Assembly (NCBI RefSeq): GCF_011578045.1
Contig: NZ_CP049801.1
Coordinates: 2,108,001 to 2,172,000 of the forward strand
Length of the DNA: 64,000 nt
Direction of reading: 5' to 3'
Source: Acinetobacter shaoyimingii
Lineage (GTDB): Bacteria > Pseudomonadota > Gammaproteobacteria > Pseudomonadales > Moraxellaceae
Shown: positions 29,416 to 39,278 of the stretch, one piece after another
Layout of the letters: the number at the start of each line of letters is the position of its first letter
Numbering within the stretch: the first letter of the stretch is position 1
The notes under the pieces: generated by a model
What the model was told of the DNA's origin: nothing
Seen by the model: the letters and a program-made list of their open reading frames with translations, nothing else
Databases searched by the model: none
Position numbers and translations under genes: made by a program

Positions 29416-31860
29416 ATGAAGCATCAGTTCAATTTTAATCCGTTAGCAGCCGCTATCCTTAGCTTTCTTTGTGGAAGCACTGTATCAAGTTATGCCGAAT
29501 CAAATACATCTGTTTCGGACATTGACAACAAACAGTTAAAAGCATCGCTCAAAGAAAGCTACCCTGGTCAGAACTTCTTTGAACAATACTATGTCGACAA
29601 AGATTCGCCAGAAGCACGACAGCGCGACACAAAAGTTCCTGGTGCTCAATTTTGCCAAAATACATTTGTCACCCCAATTAGCCCAAACACCAAGGCACTT
29701 AATCCAGATGAAGCAACATCTGTTCTCACCGCAGAGCATGCTTATTACAATCCAAATGGCGACACTGTTTTAGAAGGTAATGTCATCATTGACCAAGATG
29801 GTCGAATGGTGCGTGCAAACCATTTAACCATGGATAAAACCCAGACCTTTGCTAAAGCCTCAGGTAATGTGCAAATGGCACAGGCAGGTTTAATCTCTCA
29901 AAGCGATAAAGTTAATTACAACCTTAAAACACAAACAGGTGACTTAACTGACAGCTACTATATTGCAGAACAAGCCCGTGCACATGGTCATGCTGACTTA
30001 ATTTCTCGTACTTCACCTGATGTGCTCCTCTTAAAAAATGCGTCTTATACCACATGCCCACCTGATGAGAAGCCTACGTGGAAAATTGAAGCTCGCGAAA
30101 TCGAACTTAACCAAGAAACAGGTCGTGGCAAAACCAAAGGTGCAAAAGTTAAGATTAAAGATCACACTATTGCTACCGTTCCATATTTTAATTTCCCAAT
30201 TGATGACCGTCGTGTCACCGGGATCTTGACACCAAGCTTAGCCTATACCAACAATGGTGGTTTACAACTTTCAGTTCCAATCTATTTAAACTTAGCTCCA
30301 AACTATGATGCAACGGTTACCCCACGTTATATGGGTGACCGTGGTGCAATGGCTGAAGCTGAATTTCGTTTTATGACTGAAAATTTTGGTAGCGGTAATA
30401 TTCGTGGTGCCTACTTACCTTCGGATGAAAAATATAATAACGAAGACCGTAAAGATTTCCATTTCTTATATGATTGGCAAATCAATAATCAATGGTCTAC
30501 CAACATTGATTATAACTACGTATCCGATAAAGATTTCTTCAATGACTTAGACACCAACCCAAATACGCGAACTCGTCTAAACCAAAGACAAGCTTGGGAA
30601 TTAAACTATCAAAATGGTTTGCCAGGTCTTAAAGCCAAATTAAAGATTGAAGATTTCCAAACCCTTGACCCTTTGACTCCATATAAAGACCGCCCTTATG
30701 CACGTTTACCACAATTACTTGTTAATTATGTAACTGGCGATGCACACGGCTTAGAATTTGAGTTCAATAACGATACGGCTTACTTTAAAAAAGATTTTGA
30801 TAGTCAAGCCAATATCTCACAACCAAGTGGTGTTCGCCTTTATAACCAATTTGCAGCACGTTATAACTTCCGTAACCCTTGGGGCTTTGCGATCCCAGAA
30901 GTCTCTGTGCGTAGTTTAAATACTTATTACGATCAAGATACACGTGACAATGCAAATTTTAACTCTGATTCCGAAAATAAATCTGTAGTCGTTCCACAAT
31001 TTACTTTGGATACAGGCTTAACTTTTGAACGTGAAGGTAAGTTTTTACAGACTTTATCTCCACGCGCGTTCTATGCATATTCACCGTATCGCCAACAAAA
31101 TGGCTACCCAAACTTTGATACAATTTCTGCATCTTTAAATTACGATCAGTTATTTAGCCCATATCGTTTTTACGGACATGACCGCTTAGATGACAATAAT
31201 TTCTTGTCTTTAGGTCTAAGTTATAGTCTATTTGACACCATCGGTTTAGAACGTTTACGAGCAAGTGTTGGTAAAAGTTATTTCTTTGATGATCGTCGAG
31301 TTACATTAAACGATAGTCAAAACAGCAGAACCAGCACTGAAGATGATACTGGCCCTGTGGTCAGCTTATCGAGTCAACTTTCTGAAAATTATACCATTCG
31401 TGCCAATTCATATTGGATGTCAAATGGTGATAATGCTCAACGTGATATTCAGCTGTATTACACTGGGGACAAAGGAAACCTCTATAATTTCGGATATTTC
31501 AAACGTAGCTATTTAGAAGATAGACAAGATCGATACGATCAAGTAACAGCATCTTTCATTCAACCGATTAAAAATAATTGGAGAATGATGGGACATGTTC
31601 AATATGATATGGACAATAATGTTGCGCGTGAATATCTCTTAGGTCTAAATTATGAATCTTGCTGCTGGGGCGTGTCGGTTTACGGTCGTTCATACTACAA
31701 CGATTTGGATAACGTCAATGATTCAGGCGTTAAAGCAAAACGTGCAGTAATGGCTGAATTTACACTTAAAGGATTAGGTGGTTTAAACAGTAAACTCAGC
31801 TCATTCCTTGAAGACCGTGTTCTAGGCTACGATAAGGTTAATCAAAACTGGACAAATTAA
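29416..31860 (+). CDS. lptD: LPS-assembly outer membrane protein LptD
   Basis: LptD forms the outer-membrane translocon that inserts lipopolysaccharide or lipooligosaccharide, with LptE as plug. The 814-residue protein has a signal peptide (cleavage after SSYA), an N-terminal OstA/beta-jellyroll region (about 95-215) and a large C-terminal barrel. Cysteines expected for the structural disulfides are present: one in AQFCQN, one in YTTCPPDE and the pair in ESCCWGVS. The surA start overlaps its stop by one base. The cargo genes msbA, lpxK and kdsB lie 5-9 kb away. Confidence 0.96.
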   Translation: MKHQFNFNPLAAAILSFLCGSTVSSYAESNTSVSDIDNKQLKASLKESYPGQNFFEQYYVDKDSPEARQRDTKVPGAQFCQNTFVTPISPNTKALNPDEATSVLTAEHAYYNPNGDTVLEGNVIIDQDGRMVRANHLTMDKTQTFAKASGNVQMAQAGLISQSDKVNYNLKTQTGDLTDSYYIAEQARAHGHADLISRTSPDVLLLKNASYTTCPPDEKPTWKIEAREIELNQETGRGKTKGAKVKIKDHTIATVPYFNFPIDDRRVTGILTPSLAYTNNGGLQLSVPIYLNLAPNYDATVTPRYMGDRGAMAEAEFRFMTENFGSGNIRGAYLPSDEKYNNEDRKDFHFLYDWQINNQWSTNIDYNYVSDKDFFNDLDTNPNTRTRLNQRQAWELNYQNGLPGLKAKLKIEDFQTLDPLTPYKDRPYARLPQLLVNYVTGDAHGLEFEFNNDTAYFKKDFDSQANISQPSGVRLYNQFAARYNFRNPWGFAIPEVSVRSLNTYYDQDTRDNANFNSDSENKSVVVPQFTLDTGLTFEREGKFLQTLSPRAFYAYSPYRQQNGYPNFDTISASLNYDQLFSPYRFYGHDRLDDNNFLSLGLSYSLFDTIGLERLRASVGKSYFFDDRRVTLNDSQNSRTSTEDDTGPVVSLSSQLSENYTIRANSYWMSNGDNAQRDIQLYYTGDKGNLYNFGYFKRSYLEDRQDRYDQVTASFIQPIKNNWRMMGHVQYDMDNNVAREYLLGLNYESCCWGVSVYGRSYYNDLDNVNDSGVKAKRAVMAEFTLKGLGGLNSKLSSFLEDRVLGYDKVNQNWTN

Positions 31861-33164
31861 TGACGACGAAAAACTTAAAAAAAATTTTTAAAGCGACTGC
31901 ATTGGCATGTGCTCTTTCCATGAGTATGCCGTTATTTGCTGCCCCTACTGATCACGTTGTCGCGATCGTAGGGAAAAGCGTTATTTTAAAAAGTGATTTA
32001 GAACAAGGGGTTGCAGAGATTACTCATCAATTGAGTGCACAAAAAAAAGAAGTGCCTCCGCAAAGTATTTTAGAAACTCAAGTTTTAAACCAACTGATCA
32101 CGCAAAATGCACAGCTTGAACTCGTCAAACGTTATGGCATCCAAGCCGATGAAAAAACGTTAAATGAAGCTGTACTAAAAGTAGCGAATCAGTCTGGAGC
32201 AAATAGCCTTGAAGCTTTTCAACAAAAGCTCGATAAAATTGCACCAGGGACTTATGAGTCATTGCGTAGCCGCATAGCACAAGACATCGCAATGCAACGT
32301 CTACGCCAACAGCAAGTCATGTCACGTATTAAAATTAGCGACCAAGATGTCGACAATTTCCTAAAATCACCTGAGGGACAAGCTATTGTAGGTGGTCAGG
32401 TTCATATCATCCATGTGCGTGTATCAGGTGATGTAGATCCTACTCAGTTGAATCAAACGGCAGAGCAAGTCAAAGCTGCGCTTAGTCAAAGCAATGATTA
32501 TAAAGCGATTGAAAAACGATTTAATAAAGATGGTATTACCATTACTGCATCGGATACAGGCTATCGCCCACTTTCAGAAATCCCTGCAGAGTTATCGACT
32601 CGTGTAAGCTTAATTCAACCAGGTCAAACTACAGATCTCATTCGTGTGAAAGATGGTGTTCATGTTCTTAAGCTGATTGACCGTAAGTCAAATGATCAAA
32701 AAGCTTTGGTTCCTCAATTCAATACACGCCATATTTTGATCAAAACTTCAGAAGTGGTTACACCTGAAAATGCGAAGCAAATCATTGATAACTTGTATGA
32801 ACGTATTAACGCAGGTCAAGATTTCGCAACGCTTGCAGCAACCTATTCCAACGATCCTGGTACTGCACGCAATGGTGGTAGCTTAGGTTGGGTGACACCT
32901 GGAACAATGGTACCTGAGTTTGATAAAACCATGCAGTCAATTGCTGTGGGCAAATTAAGTCAACCATTTCAAACACAATTTGGTTGGCATATTCTGCAAG
33001 TGACAGATAAACGCGATCAAGATATGACTAAAGAATATCAACGCAATATGGCACGTCAAGTTCTTGGTGAACGTCAGTTTGAAACTGAGCTAGACAGCTG
33101 GTTACGTGAGTTACGTGTTAACACTTATGTAGAAATCAAAGATCCAAATTTAAAAATAAACTAA
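31860..33164 (+). CDS. surA: Periplasmic chaperone / peptidyl-prolyl isomerase SurA
   Basis: SurA escorts outer-membrane proteins, including LptD, to the BAM complex. The 434-residue protein has a signal peptide (MTTKNLKKIFKATALACAL..., cleaved after FAA), the SurA N-terminal helical chaperone region (about 28-170) and two parvulin domains (about 172-275 and 285-390), the second with FNTRHILIKTSE and GGSLGWVTPGTMVPEF. The ATG overlaps the lptD stop by one base. An intrinsic terminator follows. Confidence 0.96.
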   Translation: MTTKNLKKIFKATALACALSMSMPLFAAPTDHVVAIVGKSVILKSDLEQGVAEITHQLSAQKKEVPPQSILETQVLNQLITQNAQLELVKRYGIQADEKTLNEAVLKVANQSGANSLEAFQQKLDKIAPGTYESLRSRIAQDIAMQRLRQQQVMSRIKISDQDVDNFLKSPEGQAIVGGQVHIIHVRVSGDVDPTQLNQTAEQVKAALSQSNDYKAIEKRFNKDGITITASDTGYRPLSEIPAELSTRVSLIQPGQTTDLIRVKDGVHVLKLIDRKSNDQKALVPQFNTRHILIKTSEVVTPENAKQIIDNLYERINAGQDFATLAATYSNDPGTARNGGSLGWVTPGTMVPEFDKTMQSIAVGKLSQPFQTQFGWHILQVTDKRDQDMTKEYQRNMARQVLGERQFETELDSWLRELRVNTYVEIKDPNLKIN

Positions 33165-33181
33165 TCCTTCTTTAAAAATAA

Positions 33182-33209
33182 AAAACCTCATCATGTATGA
33201 GGTTTTTTA
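33182..33209 (+). terminator. Intrinsic terminator after surA
   Basis: AAAACCTCAT and ATGAGGTTTT form a 10-bp stem followed by T residues, 18 bp after the surA stop. Confidence 0.88.
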
Positions 33210-33433
33210 TTTGGTTTTAATTCAATTCCATGCTTAGACATATAAAAATCAAAATAAGATGAATACCATGTATTTCTAGAAAACTAAAATTCACTTTGAT
33301 TATATTTGGATGATATTCGGCAGTGATAATATCTGCTATCACCATAACGAGTACAACTACCCATCTTTCCAAAACCCATCTGTTTGAATGGATTTTCATT
33401 GAAAACACTGAAAATAAACATCAAGACTAAGCA

Positions 33434-33458
33434 TAAAAAAAGACGCCAAGTGGCGTCT
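33434..33458 (-). terminator. Intrinsic terminator after hfq
   Basis: AGACGCC and GGCGTCT form the stem with a four-base loop. On the minus strand a run of seven T follows. It closes the mutL-miaA-hfq stretch, 33 bp after the hfq stop. Confidence 0.88.
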
Positions 33459-33491
33459 TCTTAAAAAAATAACTTTAATTAAAATAATTAA

Positions 33492-34010
33492 TTAACGATT
33501 ATTTTCGTCGTCTTGTGCATCATCAAATTTAGTTTCGCCATCAAAACCAGCACCGCCAGCTTGACCACCAAAACCAGGTTGTTGACCACCGAAGCCACCT
33601 TGACCACCGAAGCCACCTTGACTACCGAAACCACCTTGACTACCGAAACCGCCTTGAGCGCCGAAGCCACCTTGACCACCGAAGCCACCTTGGCCACCGA
33701 AGCCACCTTGACCACCGAAGCCACCTTGTTGGCCACCGAATCCACCTTGACCACCGAAGCCACCTTGACCAGCAGCAGGAGCGCCAGCAGGAGCACCAGC
33801 AGGACGTGGGTTACGTGCAGGAACAACAGTTGAAATCGCGTGCTTGTAAACCATTTGGCTTACAGTATTCTTTAAAAGAACAACATATTGGTCAAATGAT
33901 TCGATATGACCTTGTAGTTTGATACCGTTTACAAGAAAGATTGAAACAGGGATACGTTCTTTACGGAGAGAATTTAAGAACGGATCTTGTAAAGTTTGAC
34001 CTTTAGACAT
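33492..34010 (-). CDS. hfq: RNA chaperone Hfq with long glycine-rich C-terminal tail
   Basis: Hfq binds small RNAs and mRNAs. The Sm core (residues 1-67) is typical: [21 protein letters not shown] and the second Sm motif with [11 protein letters not shown]. The tail (about 68-172) is a repeat of GGFGGQ-type units, with one or two GGFGSQ and GGFGAQ variants, ending in an acidic [11 protein letters not shown]. Such long Gly-rich tails are known for Acinetobacter/Moraxellaceae Hfq. The start is the ATG at 34010 with GGAG upstream; the longer frame to 34061 is not used. It follows miaA by 88 bp. Confidence 0.96.
   Translation of the reverse strand: MSKGQTLQDPFLNSLRKERIPVSIFLVNGIKLQGHIESFDQYVVLLKNTVSQMVYKHAISTVVPARNPRPAGAPAGAPAAGQGGFGGQGGFGGQQGGFGGQGGFGGQGGFGGQGGFGAQGGFGSQGGFGSQGGFGGQGGFGGQQPGFGGQAGGAGFDGETKFDDAQDDENNR
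33550..33790 (-). repeat. Short in-frame repeats encoding the Hfq GGFGGQ tail
   Basis: Roughly 18-bp units on the plus strand of the type CCACCTTGACCACCGAAG are repeated many times with small variations. Because of the repeat, several other frames are also open here, but only the hfq frame has a start, a ribosome site and a conserved domain. Confidence 0.85.
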
Positions 34011-34098
34011 TTTATACTCCAAAAATTTAAAATCAGCGCAAAAACTATCTTTGTTTTTCACTTAAAAATTATAAAAAAGATAGTGTGTAAATTTTGCT

Positions 34099-35043
34099 TT
34101 ATCCATGTAAGTTTCGCAAGTCTTCTTGAGCTTGCTTGATCGTTAAAAAGTTTTGCATGCTGTGCACTTCTTGCAAAGATCTCAACCAAGTGTATTGACG
34201 TTTCGCAAGTTGTCGTGTTGCAAATAAGCTCTTATCCTCCATATCCTGTTTAGATTTGTGACTCCTATCACTATTTGTAAGAAAATCTAAAGCTTGACGA
34301 TAGCCAACAGAACGAGCTGAAGGCAAATTTTCATTTAAATCGTATTTTTCAATAAGATATTCGACTTCACTCAAAAAACCGATATCCCACATATTTTTCA
34401 ATCTAATTTCGATTCTATTATGCAATTCTAAACGATCAGGTACTAATGCATAATTATGATAATTGTAACGATATGATAATTGTTTGGGCTGTTCAGCTTG
34501 CAATTGCGTAATGGGCTTCCCTGTCAACTTAAAAACCTCTAAAGCACGAATGATCCGCTGACGATCCGACACTTTAAATTTTTCTCCAGCCACTGGATCT
34601 ACCCGCTTTAACTCTTCAAAAACGGATTCCCAGCCATTTAATGCAGCATTAGCTTCAATTTCTTGACGTACATCAGGACTCGCATTGGGTAAATTAGTCG
34701 CGAGACCTTCAAGTAGGGCTTTAAAATACAACATCGTGCCACCCACCAAAATGGGTGTTTTTCCACGTGCGTGAATCTCATCGATGAGACGTGTTGCATC
34801 TTCAACAAATTGAGCAGCCGAATAGACTTCCAAAGGACTAATAATATCAATTAAATGATGAGGATATCGTTCCTGCTCTGCTTTAGATGGTTTTGCAGAA
34901 CCGATATCCATATCCCGATAAATAAGTGCAGAATCAACTGAAATAATTTCATATTCACCACGCTCATAGAGTTCACATGCCAAAGCGGTTTTACCACTTG
35001 CCGTTGGTCCCATTATGTTAATGACTGGCATTTTATTTGACAT
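34099..35043 (-). CDS. miaA: tRNA dimethylallyltransferase
   Basis: MiaA isopentenylates A37 of tRNAs reading codons that start with U. The 314-residue protein has the P-loop [12 protein letters not shown] near residue 10, the [17 protein letters not shown] motif and the [16 protein letters not shown] segment. I use the ATG at 35043 with GGGGAGAG upstream; the frame is open two codons further. It starts six bases past the mutL stop and precedes hfq, the widespread mutL-miaA-hfq order. Confidence 0.96.
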   Translation of the reverse strand: MSNKMPVINIMGPTASGKTALACELYERGEYEIISVDSALIYRDMDIGSAKPSKAEQERYPHHLIDIISPLEVYSAAQFVEDATRLIDEIHARGKTPILVGGTMLYFKALLEGLATNLPNASPDVRQEIEANAALNGWESVFEELKRVDPVAGEKFKVSDRQRIIRALEVFKLTGKPITQLQAEQPKQLSYRYNYHNYALVPDRLELHNRIEIRLKNMWDIGFLSEVEYLIEKYDLNENLPSARSVGYRQALDFLTNSDRSHKSKQDMEDKSLFATRQLAKRQYTWLRSLQEVHSMQNFLTIKQAQEDLRNLHG

Positions 35044-35049
35044 GTACAA

Positions 35050-37041
35050 CTACTCTCCCCGAGCAAATAATTTATCTAATTGAACCAATGGAAATGCACG
35101 CCATGTTGGACGACCATGATTACATTGACTGGCAAATTCTGTTTGTTCCATTTGTCTCAATAACGCATTCATTTCTGAAAGACTGAGCATACGATGAGCA
35201 CGTACTGCACCGTGGCAAGCCATACCAGCAAGGATCTGATCACGCTTTTGTTGCAACATTTGCGCTTCATCATTAGGATCTAAATCATTTAACAATTCAT
35301 TTAACAAATCCGTCAGATTTGCTTTTTGCAATACCGCAGGAACACCCCGAATAATGACTTGATCATCGCCATACAAATCAACTTCCAAACCCAATCGTTG
35401 AAATTGAGGTTTTAAGTCATCAATACGCATTGCTTGCATACGTGTTATAGAGATCACTTTAGGAATCAATAATTGCTGAGATGCCCAAAACTCAGGCTTA
35501 TCCCATGCAGCTTTCATCTGTTGCAATAAAATACGCTCATGTGCTGCATGCATATCGACAATGATGAGCCCTTCGGTATTTTGCGCCAAAATATAAATAC
35601 CATGTAATTGCGCTATGGCGATTCCCAAAGGATATTCATCAACTTTTGAAGGGGCGTGATTTGGATCGTTCTCCAAAGATTCATCACCCAACTGCTGTTG
35701 TGATTTTAACGGCGCCAAATAACTCTTTAGCGCATTATTCATTTGTGCCGTACCCGAATAGATACTTGGCTGTGCATAACGAATCGATTGAGGCTGACGA
35801 TCACTAAAATCACTTAATCCATCACCCGATTCTACTTGCGGATCATTATTCTGTAATTGTACAAGAGGTGCTGCATTTGAATGATGAGCATGTAGCGTGG
35901 AGTTGTCTTTATGCAGTTGAAACTGTTCTTGATATCGTGGTTGGGGATTTAACTCCACTTGCGGAGCAGATTGCCCATCCAACTTCATCGCTTCTGCTAA
36001 ATCTGCAGTTGCTGTTTGAAACTGAGACAATGTGTCTTTGGCAAAATGGCGCACAAACTCATGTACTTCTCGCTGATTCAGAAAACGAATTTCATGTTTC
36101 GTCGGATGCACATTCACATCAATATTTTCAGGGTCGACTTCTAAAAACAGCAAATAGGCTGCATGTTGATGACCATGTAAAATACCGTCATAGGCCATTC
36201 GAAGGGCATGAGAAATGGTTTTATCTTTAACGATGCGTCCATTCACATAAACATACTGTAAATCAGCTTGTGCTCTGGCATCTGATGGATGCCCTAACCA
36301 ACCAGATAAACGCATACTGATGCTTTCAGCATCGATCCAATAGGCATTTTCAGTAAATGATCGACCCAATAACTGTTGCACACGCTGAAAACGGAGTTCA
36401 CCGCTGTCTGCTATGGGTAAATTGAGTCGAATGTTCTGATTGTGTTCTAGCACAAAACGGATATCAAAATGCGTCAAAGCTAAACGACGAACGATTTCTT
36501 CAATATGTCCAAATTCGGTATTCGGCTTCTTTAAAAATTTACGGCGCGCAGGCACATTAAAGAATAAATCTTGAACACGAATATGTGTTCCGCGTTGCGT
36601 TGCAATCGCTTGAATCTCTTGATGATCAAAAGCGGTCCCATTCACTTCAACTTGATAACCAATACCTGACTCATCCTGGCTACTGCTCAGCGTTAAACGT
36701 GATACAGCAGCAATAGACGCCAATGCCTCTCCACGGAAGCCGAGACTCACAATTGCATGCAAATCTTCAGCACTTTGGATTTTACTGGTCGCATGTCGCA
36801 TGACAGCCAAGGGTAAATCTTCTGCATGAATTCCTCGACCATTGTCGATAATCTCAATGAGGGTACTGCCACCTTGCTCTATACGAATAATCAGCTCCGT
36901 CGCACCCGCATCAATAGAATTTTCAAGCAACTCTTTGACCACTGATGAAGGACGTTCAATCACTTCACCCGCTGCAATTTGGTTGGCTAAAGCAGGATTT
37001 AAGGTTCGAATACGACGTAAACTGATTTCTTCGCGCTGCAT
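35050..37041 (-). CDS. mutL: DNA mismatch repair protein MutL
   Basis: MutL links mismatch recognition by MutS to strand removal. The 663-residue protein has a GHKL ATPase head (ELLENSIDAGAT, DNGRGI, GFRGEALASI) in the first 110 residues, a low-complexity linker (about 340-460) and a C-terminal dimerisation domain. The endonuclease-type motif reads DMHAAHERILLQ, where typical nicking MutL proteins have DQHAxxExxxxE, so the final acid is Gln. The zinc-type motif is CNHGRP. No mutH is visible. Confidence 0.95.
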   Translation of the reverse strand: MQREEISLRRIRTLNPALANQIAAGEVIERPSSVVKELLENSIDAGATELIIRIEQGGSTLIEIIDNGRGIHAEDLPLAVMRHATSKIQSAEDLHAIVSLGFRGEALASIAAVSRLTLSSSQDESGIGYQVEVNGTAFDHQEIQAIATQRGTHIRVQDLFFNVPARRKFLKKPNTEFGHIEEIVRRLALTHFDIRFVLEHNQNIRLNLPIADSGELRFQRVQQLLGRSFTENAYWIDAESISMRLSGWLGHPSDARAQADLQYVYVNGRIVKDKTISHALRMAYDGILHGHQHAAYLLFLEVDPENIDVNVHPTKHEIRFLNQREVHEFVRHFAKDTLSQFQTATADLAEAMKLDGQSAPQVELNPQPRYQEQFQLHKDNSTLHAHHSNAAPLVQLQNNDPQVESGDGLSDFSDRQPQSIRYAQPSIYSGTAQMNNALKSYLAPLKSQQQLGDESLENDPNHAPSKVDEYPLGIAIAQLHGIYILAQNTEGLIIVDMHAAHERILLQQMKAAWDKPEFWASQQLLIPKVISITRMQAMRIDDLKPQFQRLGLEVDLYGDDQVIIRGVPAVLQKANLTDLLNELLNDLDPNDEAQMLQQKRDQILAGMACHGAVRAHRMLSLSEMNALLRQMEQTEFASQCNHGRPTWRAFPLVQLDKLFARGE

Positions 37042-37113
37042 ATTAAATAGACCTAACTTCTTGTTGCTCTAATGACGTGATATTCGATGTTGCAAATCAT
37101 CAGAAAATCGTCC

Positions 37114-37590
37114 CTATCCTGCGGTGTATTCTTGATTTAAAGCATTTTGAAAATCAATCGAATCAAAACTCAGTGTGACTTGACGGAGATCTTCATCATC
37201 CATTTTTTCAATTTGAATCACATAGTCGGCTTGTGGAATTTCATCTGCACCTTTCGAAGGCCACTCAAACAAAAATAAAGCATTGGGAGTGTCTAGATAA
37301 TCACGAATTCCCATAAGTTCAAGTTCATAGGGGTCATTTAAACGGTACAAGTCAAAATGAAAGACGTCTTGTTTTTGAATGGTATACGGCTCAACCAAGG
37401 TATAAGTCGGACTTTTTACAGCGCCAGTATGACCCAAGGCTTGCAACCAATAGCGCGTCAAAGTCGTTTTACCTGCACCCAAATCCCCAATCAAATAAAT
37501 TACACCTTGTGCAATATGTTGACCCAAAAAACTCGCTAATTTTTGAGTATCTTGTTCGTTGGTCAAATTCAATTTAAATGAGTACTGCAT
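37114..37590 (-). CDS. tsaE: tRNA N6-threonylcarbamoyladenosine biosynthesis ATPase TsaE
   Basis: TsaE helps TsaB and TsaD make t6A37 in ANN-decoding tRNAs. From the ATG at 37590 the protein is 158 residues with the P-loop [18 protein letters not shown] near residue 34 and the later [10 protein letters not shown] and HFDLYRL motifs. The longer frame to 37611 lacks a better ribosome site, while GCGGGTG precedes 37590. The frequent neighbour amiB is missing between it and mutL. Confidence 0.93.
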   Translation of the reverse strand: MQYSFKLNLTNEQDTQKLASFLGQHIAQGVIYLIGDLGAGKTTLTRYWLQALGHTGAVKSPTYTLVEPYTIQKQDVFHFDLYRLNDPYELELMGIRDYLDTPNALFLFEWPSKGADEIPQADYVIQIEKMDDEDLRQVTLSFDSIDFQNALNQEYTAG

Positions 37591-37854
37591 AACACCCGCA
37601 ACATGATTCAATCAAACGAATATGATAACATTGCATTGCTTTAAAACCTACTTTGTGATGATCCAATACTTGCATTTAGCGTATCACTTTTCATGCAATA
37701 CATTCATTTGCTAGATTTAACGCAATTGTCGCTTGAACGCTTTAATCATTTGATGAATCTTTGGATGATATTTTCATTTAGAAATATCGAATTGAAGATA
37801 TTAAATCGAATGCTTTTGCGTGATCTAACAATACCTTTTTGATTTAATTTCTAT

Positions 37855-38772
37855 ATGCCCAATTTGACAATGACCTCTGAATTCAAACCACCTATGATCA
37901 ATGGGGTTACTGCCAGCAAAGTCTATTTGCCACATTTAGAGCAAATGCCGAATACATTATTGGATTTTTTATGTCATGAATTTCCACATATTGAGGCAAA
38001 AGAATGGCAACAACGTTTTGATGATCAACTCATTATGGATTCAAACGGTCAAATTCTTCAAAAAAATACGGCTTATATCGCCAATCAACATATTTATTAC
38101 TATCGCTTTTTAGCCAATGAAATTCACGTTCCTTTTCAGGAAAAAATCTTATTTGAAAATGATGATTTACTTGTGGTTGATAAACCACATTTCTTGACCA
38201 TGAGCCCAACAGGTCAGTATGTGCAAGAAACTTTATTGGTCAGACTTAAAAAAACAACACAAAATGCAGATCTTACGCCGATTCACCGCCTTGATCGTGA
38301 AACAGCTGGAGTGGTTTTATTTTCTAAAAGAATTGAAACTCGTGGTGTTTATCAGCAAATGTTTGCTGAGCGAAAAGTACAAAAAATCTATCATGCTATT
38401 GCACCTTACAATCCTAAACTTCATTTTCCAATCACTTTAAATTTAAGAATGGACAAAGGCGAACCCTTTTTTACCATGAAAATTGTTGAAGGCACTGCCA
38501 ACAGTGAAACCCAAATTGAACTGCTAGAACACAATGATCATTGGGCGAAGTACCAACTGAACCCTAAAACAGGGAAACAACATCAATTGCGTGTACATTT
38601 AAATTACTTAAATATTCCAATAAAAAATGATGCTTTTTATCCGACTATAAAAAATCGCGATAATACAGATTTTACTAAGCCATTAGCACTTTTAGCGCAT
38701 CAAATTTCCTTTATCGACCCCATAAATAAACAAGAAATGTGTTTTAATTCCGAAATAGTGTTGACGCTATAA
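37855..38772 (+). CDS. RluA-family RNA pseudouridine synthase
   Basis: A 305-residue protein with an N-terminal region that may be a degenerate S4-like domain, then the RluA catalytic core: ENDDLLVVDKPHFLTMSP, and IHRLDRETAGVVLFSK with the catalytic Asp. The C-terminal part has the family's GKQHQLRVHLN. It modifies uridine in rRNA or tRNA; which site cannot be deduced. A start at 37870 is also possible. Confidence 0.85.
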   Translation: MPNLTMTSEFKPPMINGVTASKVYLPHLEQMPNTLLDFLCHEFPHIEAKEWQQRFDDQLIMDSNGQILQKNTAYIANQHIYYYRFLANEIHVPFQEKILFENDDLLVVDKPHFLTMSPTGQYVQETLLVRLKKTTQNADLTPIHRLDRETAGVVLFSKRIETRGVYQQMFAERKVQKIYHAIAPYNPKLHFPITLNLRMDKGEPFFTMKIVEGTANSETQIELLEHNDHWAKYQLNPKTGKQHQLRVHLNYLNIPIKNDAFYPTIKNRDNTDFTKPLALLAHQISFIDPINKQEMCFNSEIVLTL

Positions 38773-38879
38773 TTTCATTGTAATGACAAAAAGTGGAATA
38801 ATTTAGTGTTTAGACATTGAAATTACATTCACAATGATTAAAATAGAGTCTTAAACTACTCTGCCTTTTGGTTTTATTA

Positions 38880-39185
38880 ATGAGAAAAACAGAAGTCTAT
38901 CAAGTCCGACTTGACTCACAAGAAAAAAAACAAGCCTTTGCCGTATTTAAAAATTTAGGGATTACACCTGCACAAGCTGTACGTCTTTTTTTCAAGCAAG
39001 TGGTATTAACGAAATCCATCCCCTTCGCAATTGAAAACCAGAACATCAACATGGAACAATTGTTGAAACTTAAAAAACTCAAACAAGATCAACAGTCAGA
39101 ACCTACAGCCAGCAATGTACATTTAGATGATGATGATTTTTTTGCTGAGTTAAATGCCCTTTTGGGTGAAAGTGACAAAACTTAA
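38880..39185 (+). CDS. RelB/DinJ-family antitoxin-like protein, no adjacent toxin
   Basis: A 101-residue protein starting MRKTEVYQVRLDSQEKKQAFAVFKNLG, followed by TPAQAVRLFFKQVVLTKSIPFAI. This is the ribbon-helix-helix plus helix pattern of RelB/DinJ antitoxins. The tail is Asp-rich (LDDDDFFAEL). DinJ-type antitoxins are usually followed by a YafQ/RelE toxin within a few bases, but the next gene here is a GNAT acetyltransferase 93 bp on, so it looks like an orphan. I use the ATG at 38880. Confidence 0.7.
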   Translation: MRKTEVYQVRLDSQEKKQAFAVFKNLGITPAQAVRLFFKQVVLTKSIPFAIENQNINMEQLLKLKKLKQDQQSEPTASNVHLDDDDFFAELNALLGESDKT

Positions 39186-39278
39186 CACTGTTGCATTTTT
39201 TCACAATCTTTTCTCCATCAAAACATCGTTTTATGATTAGCTCTATGGCATTGATAACAATAATGCAAGGTGCTGTTC

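Noticed and set aside
33217..33408. 63-codon minus-strand frame between surA and hfq terminators
   Set aside because: No ribosome site, no recognisable domain; hydrophobic AT-rich translation expected by chance.
33488..33833. Long open frames on both strands across the hfq tail (Val/Lys-rich and Thr/Glu-rich)
   Set aside because: They arise from the 18-bp repeats of the Hfq tail. Only the hfq frame has a start, ribosome site and conserved domain.
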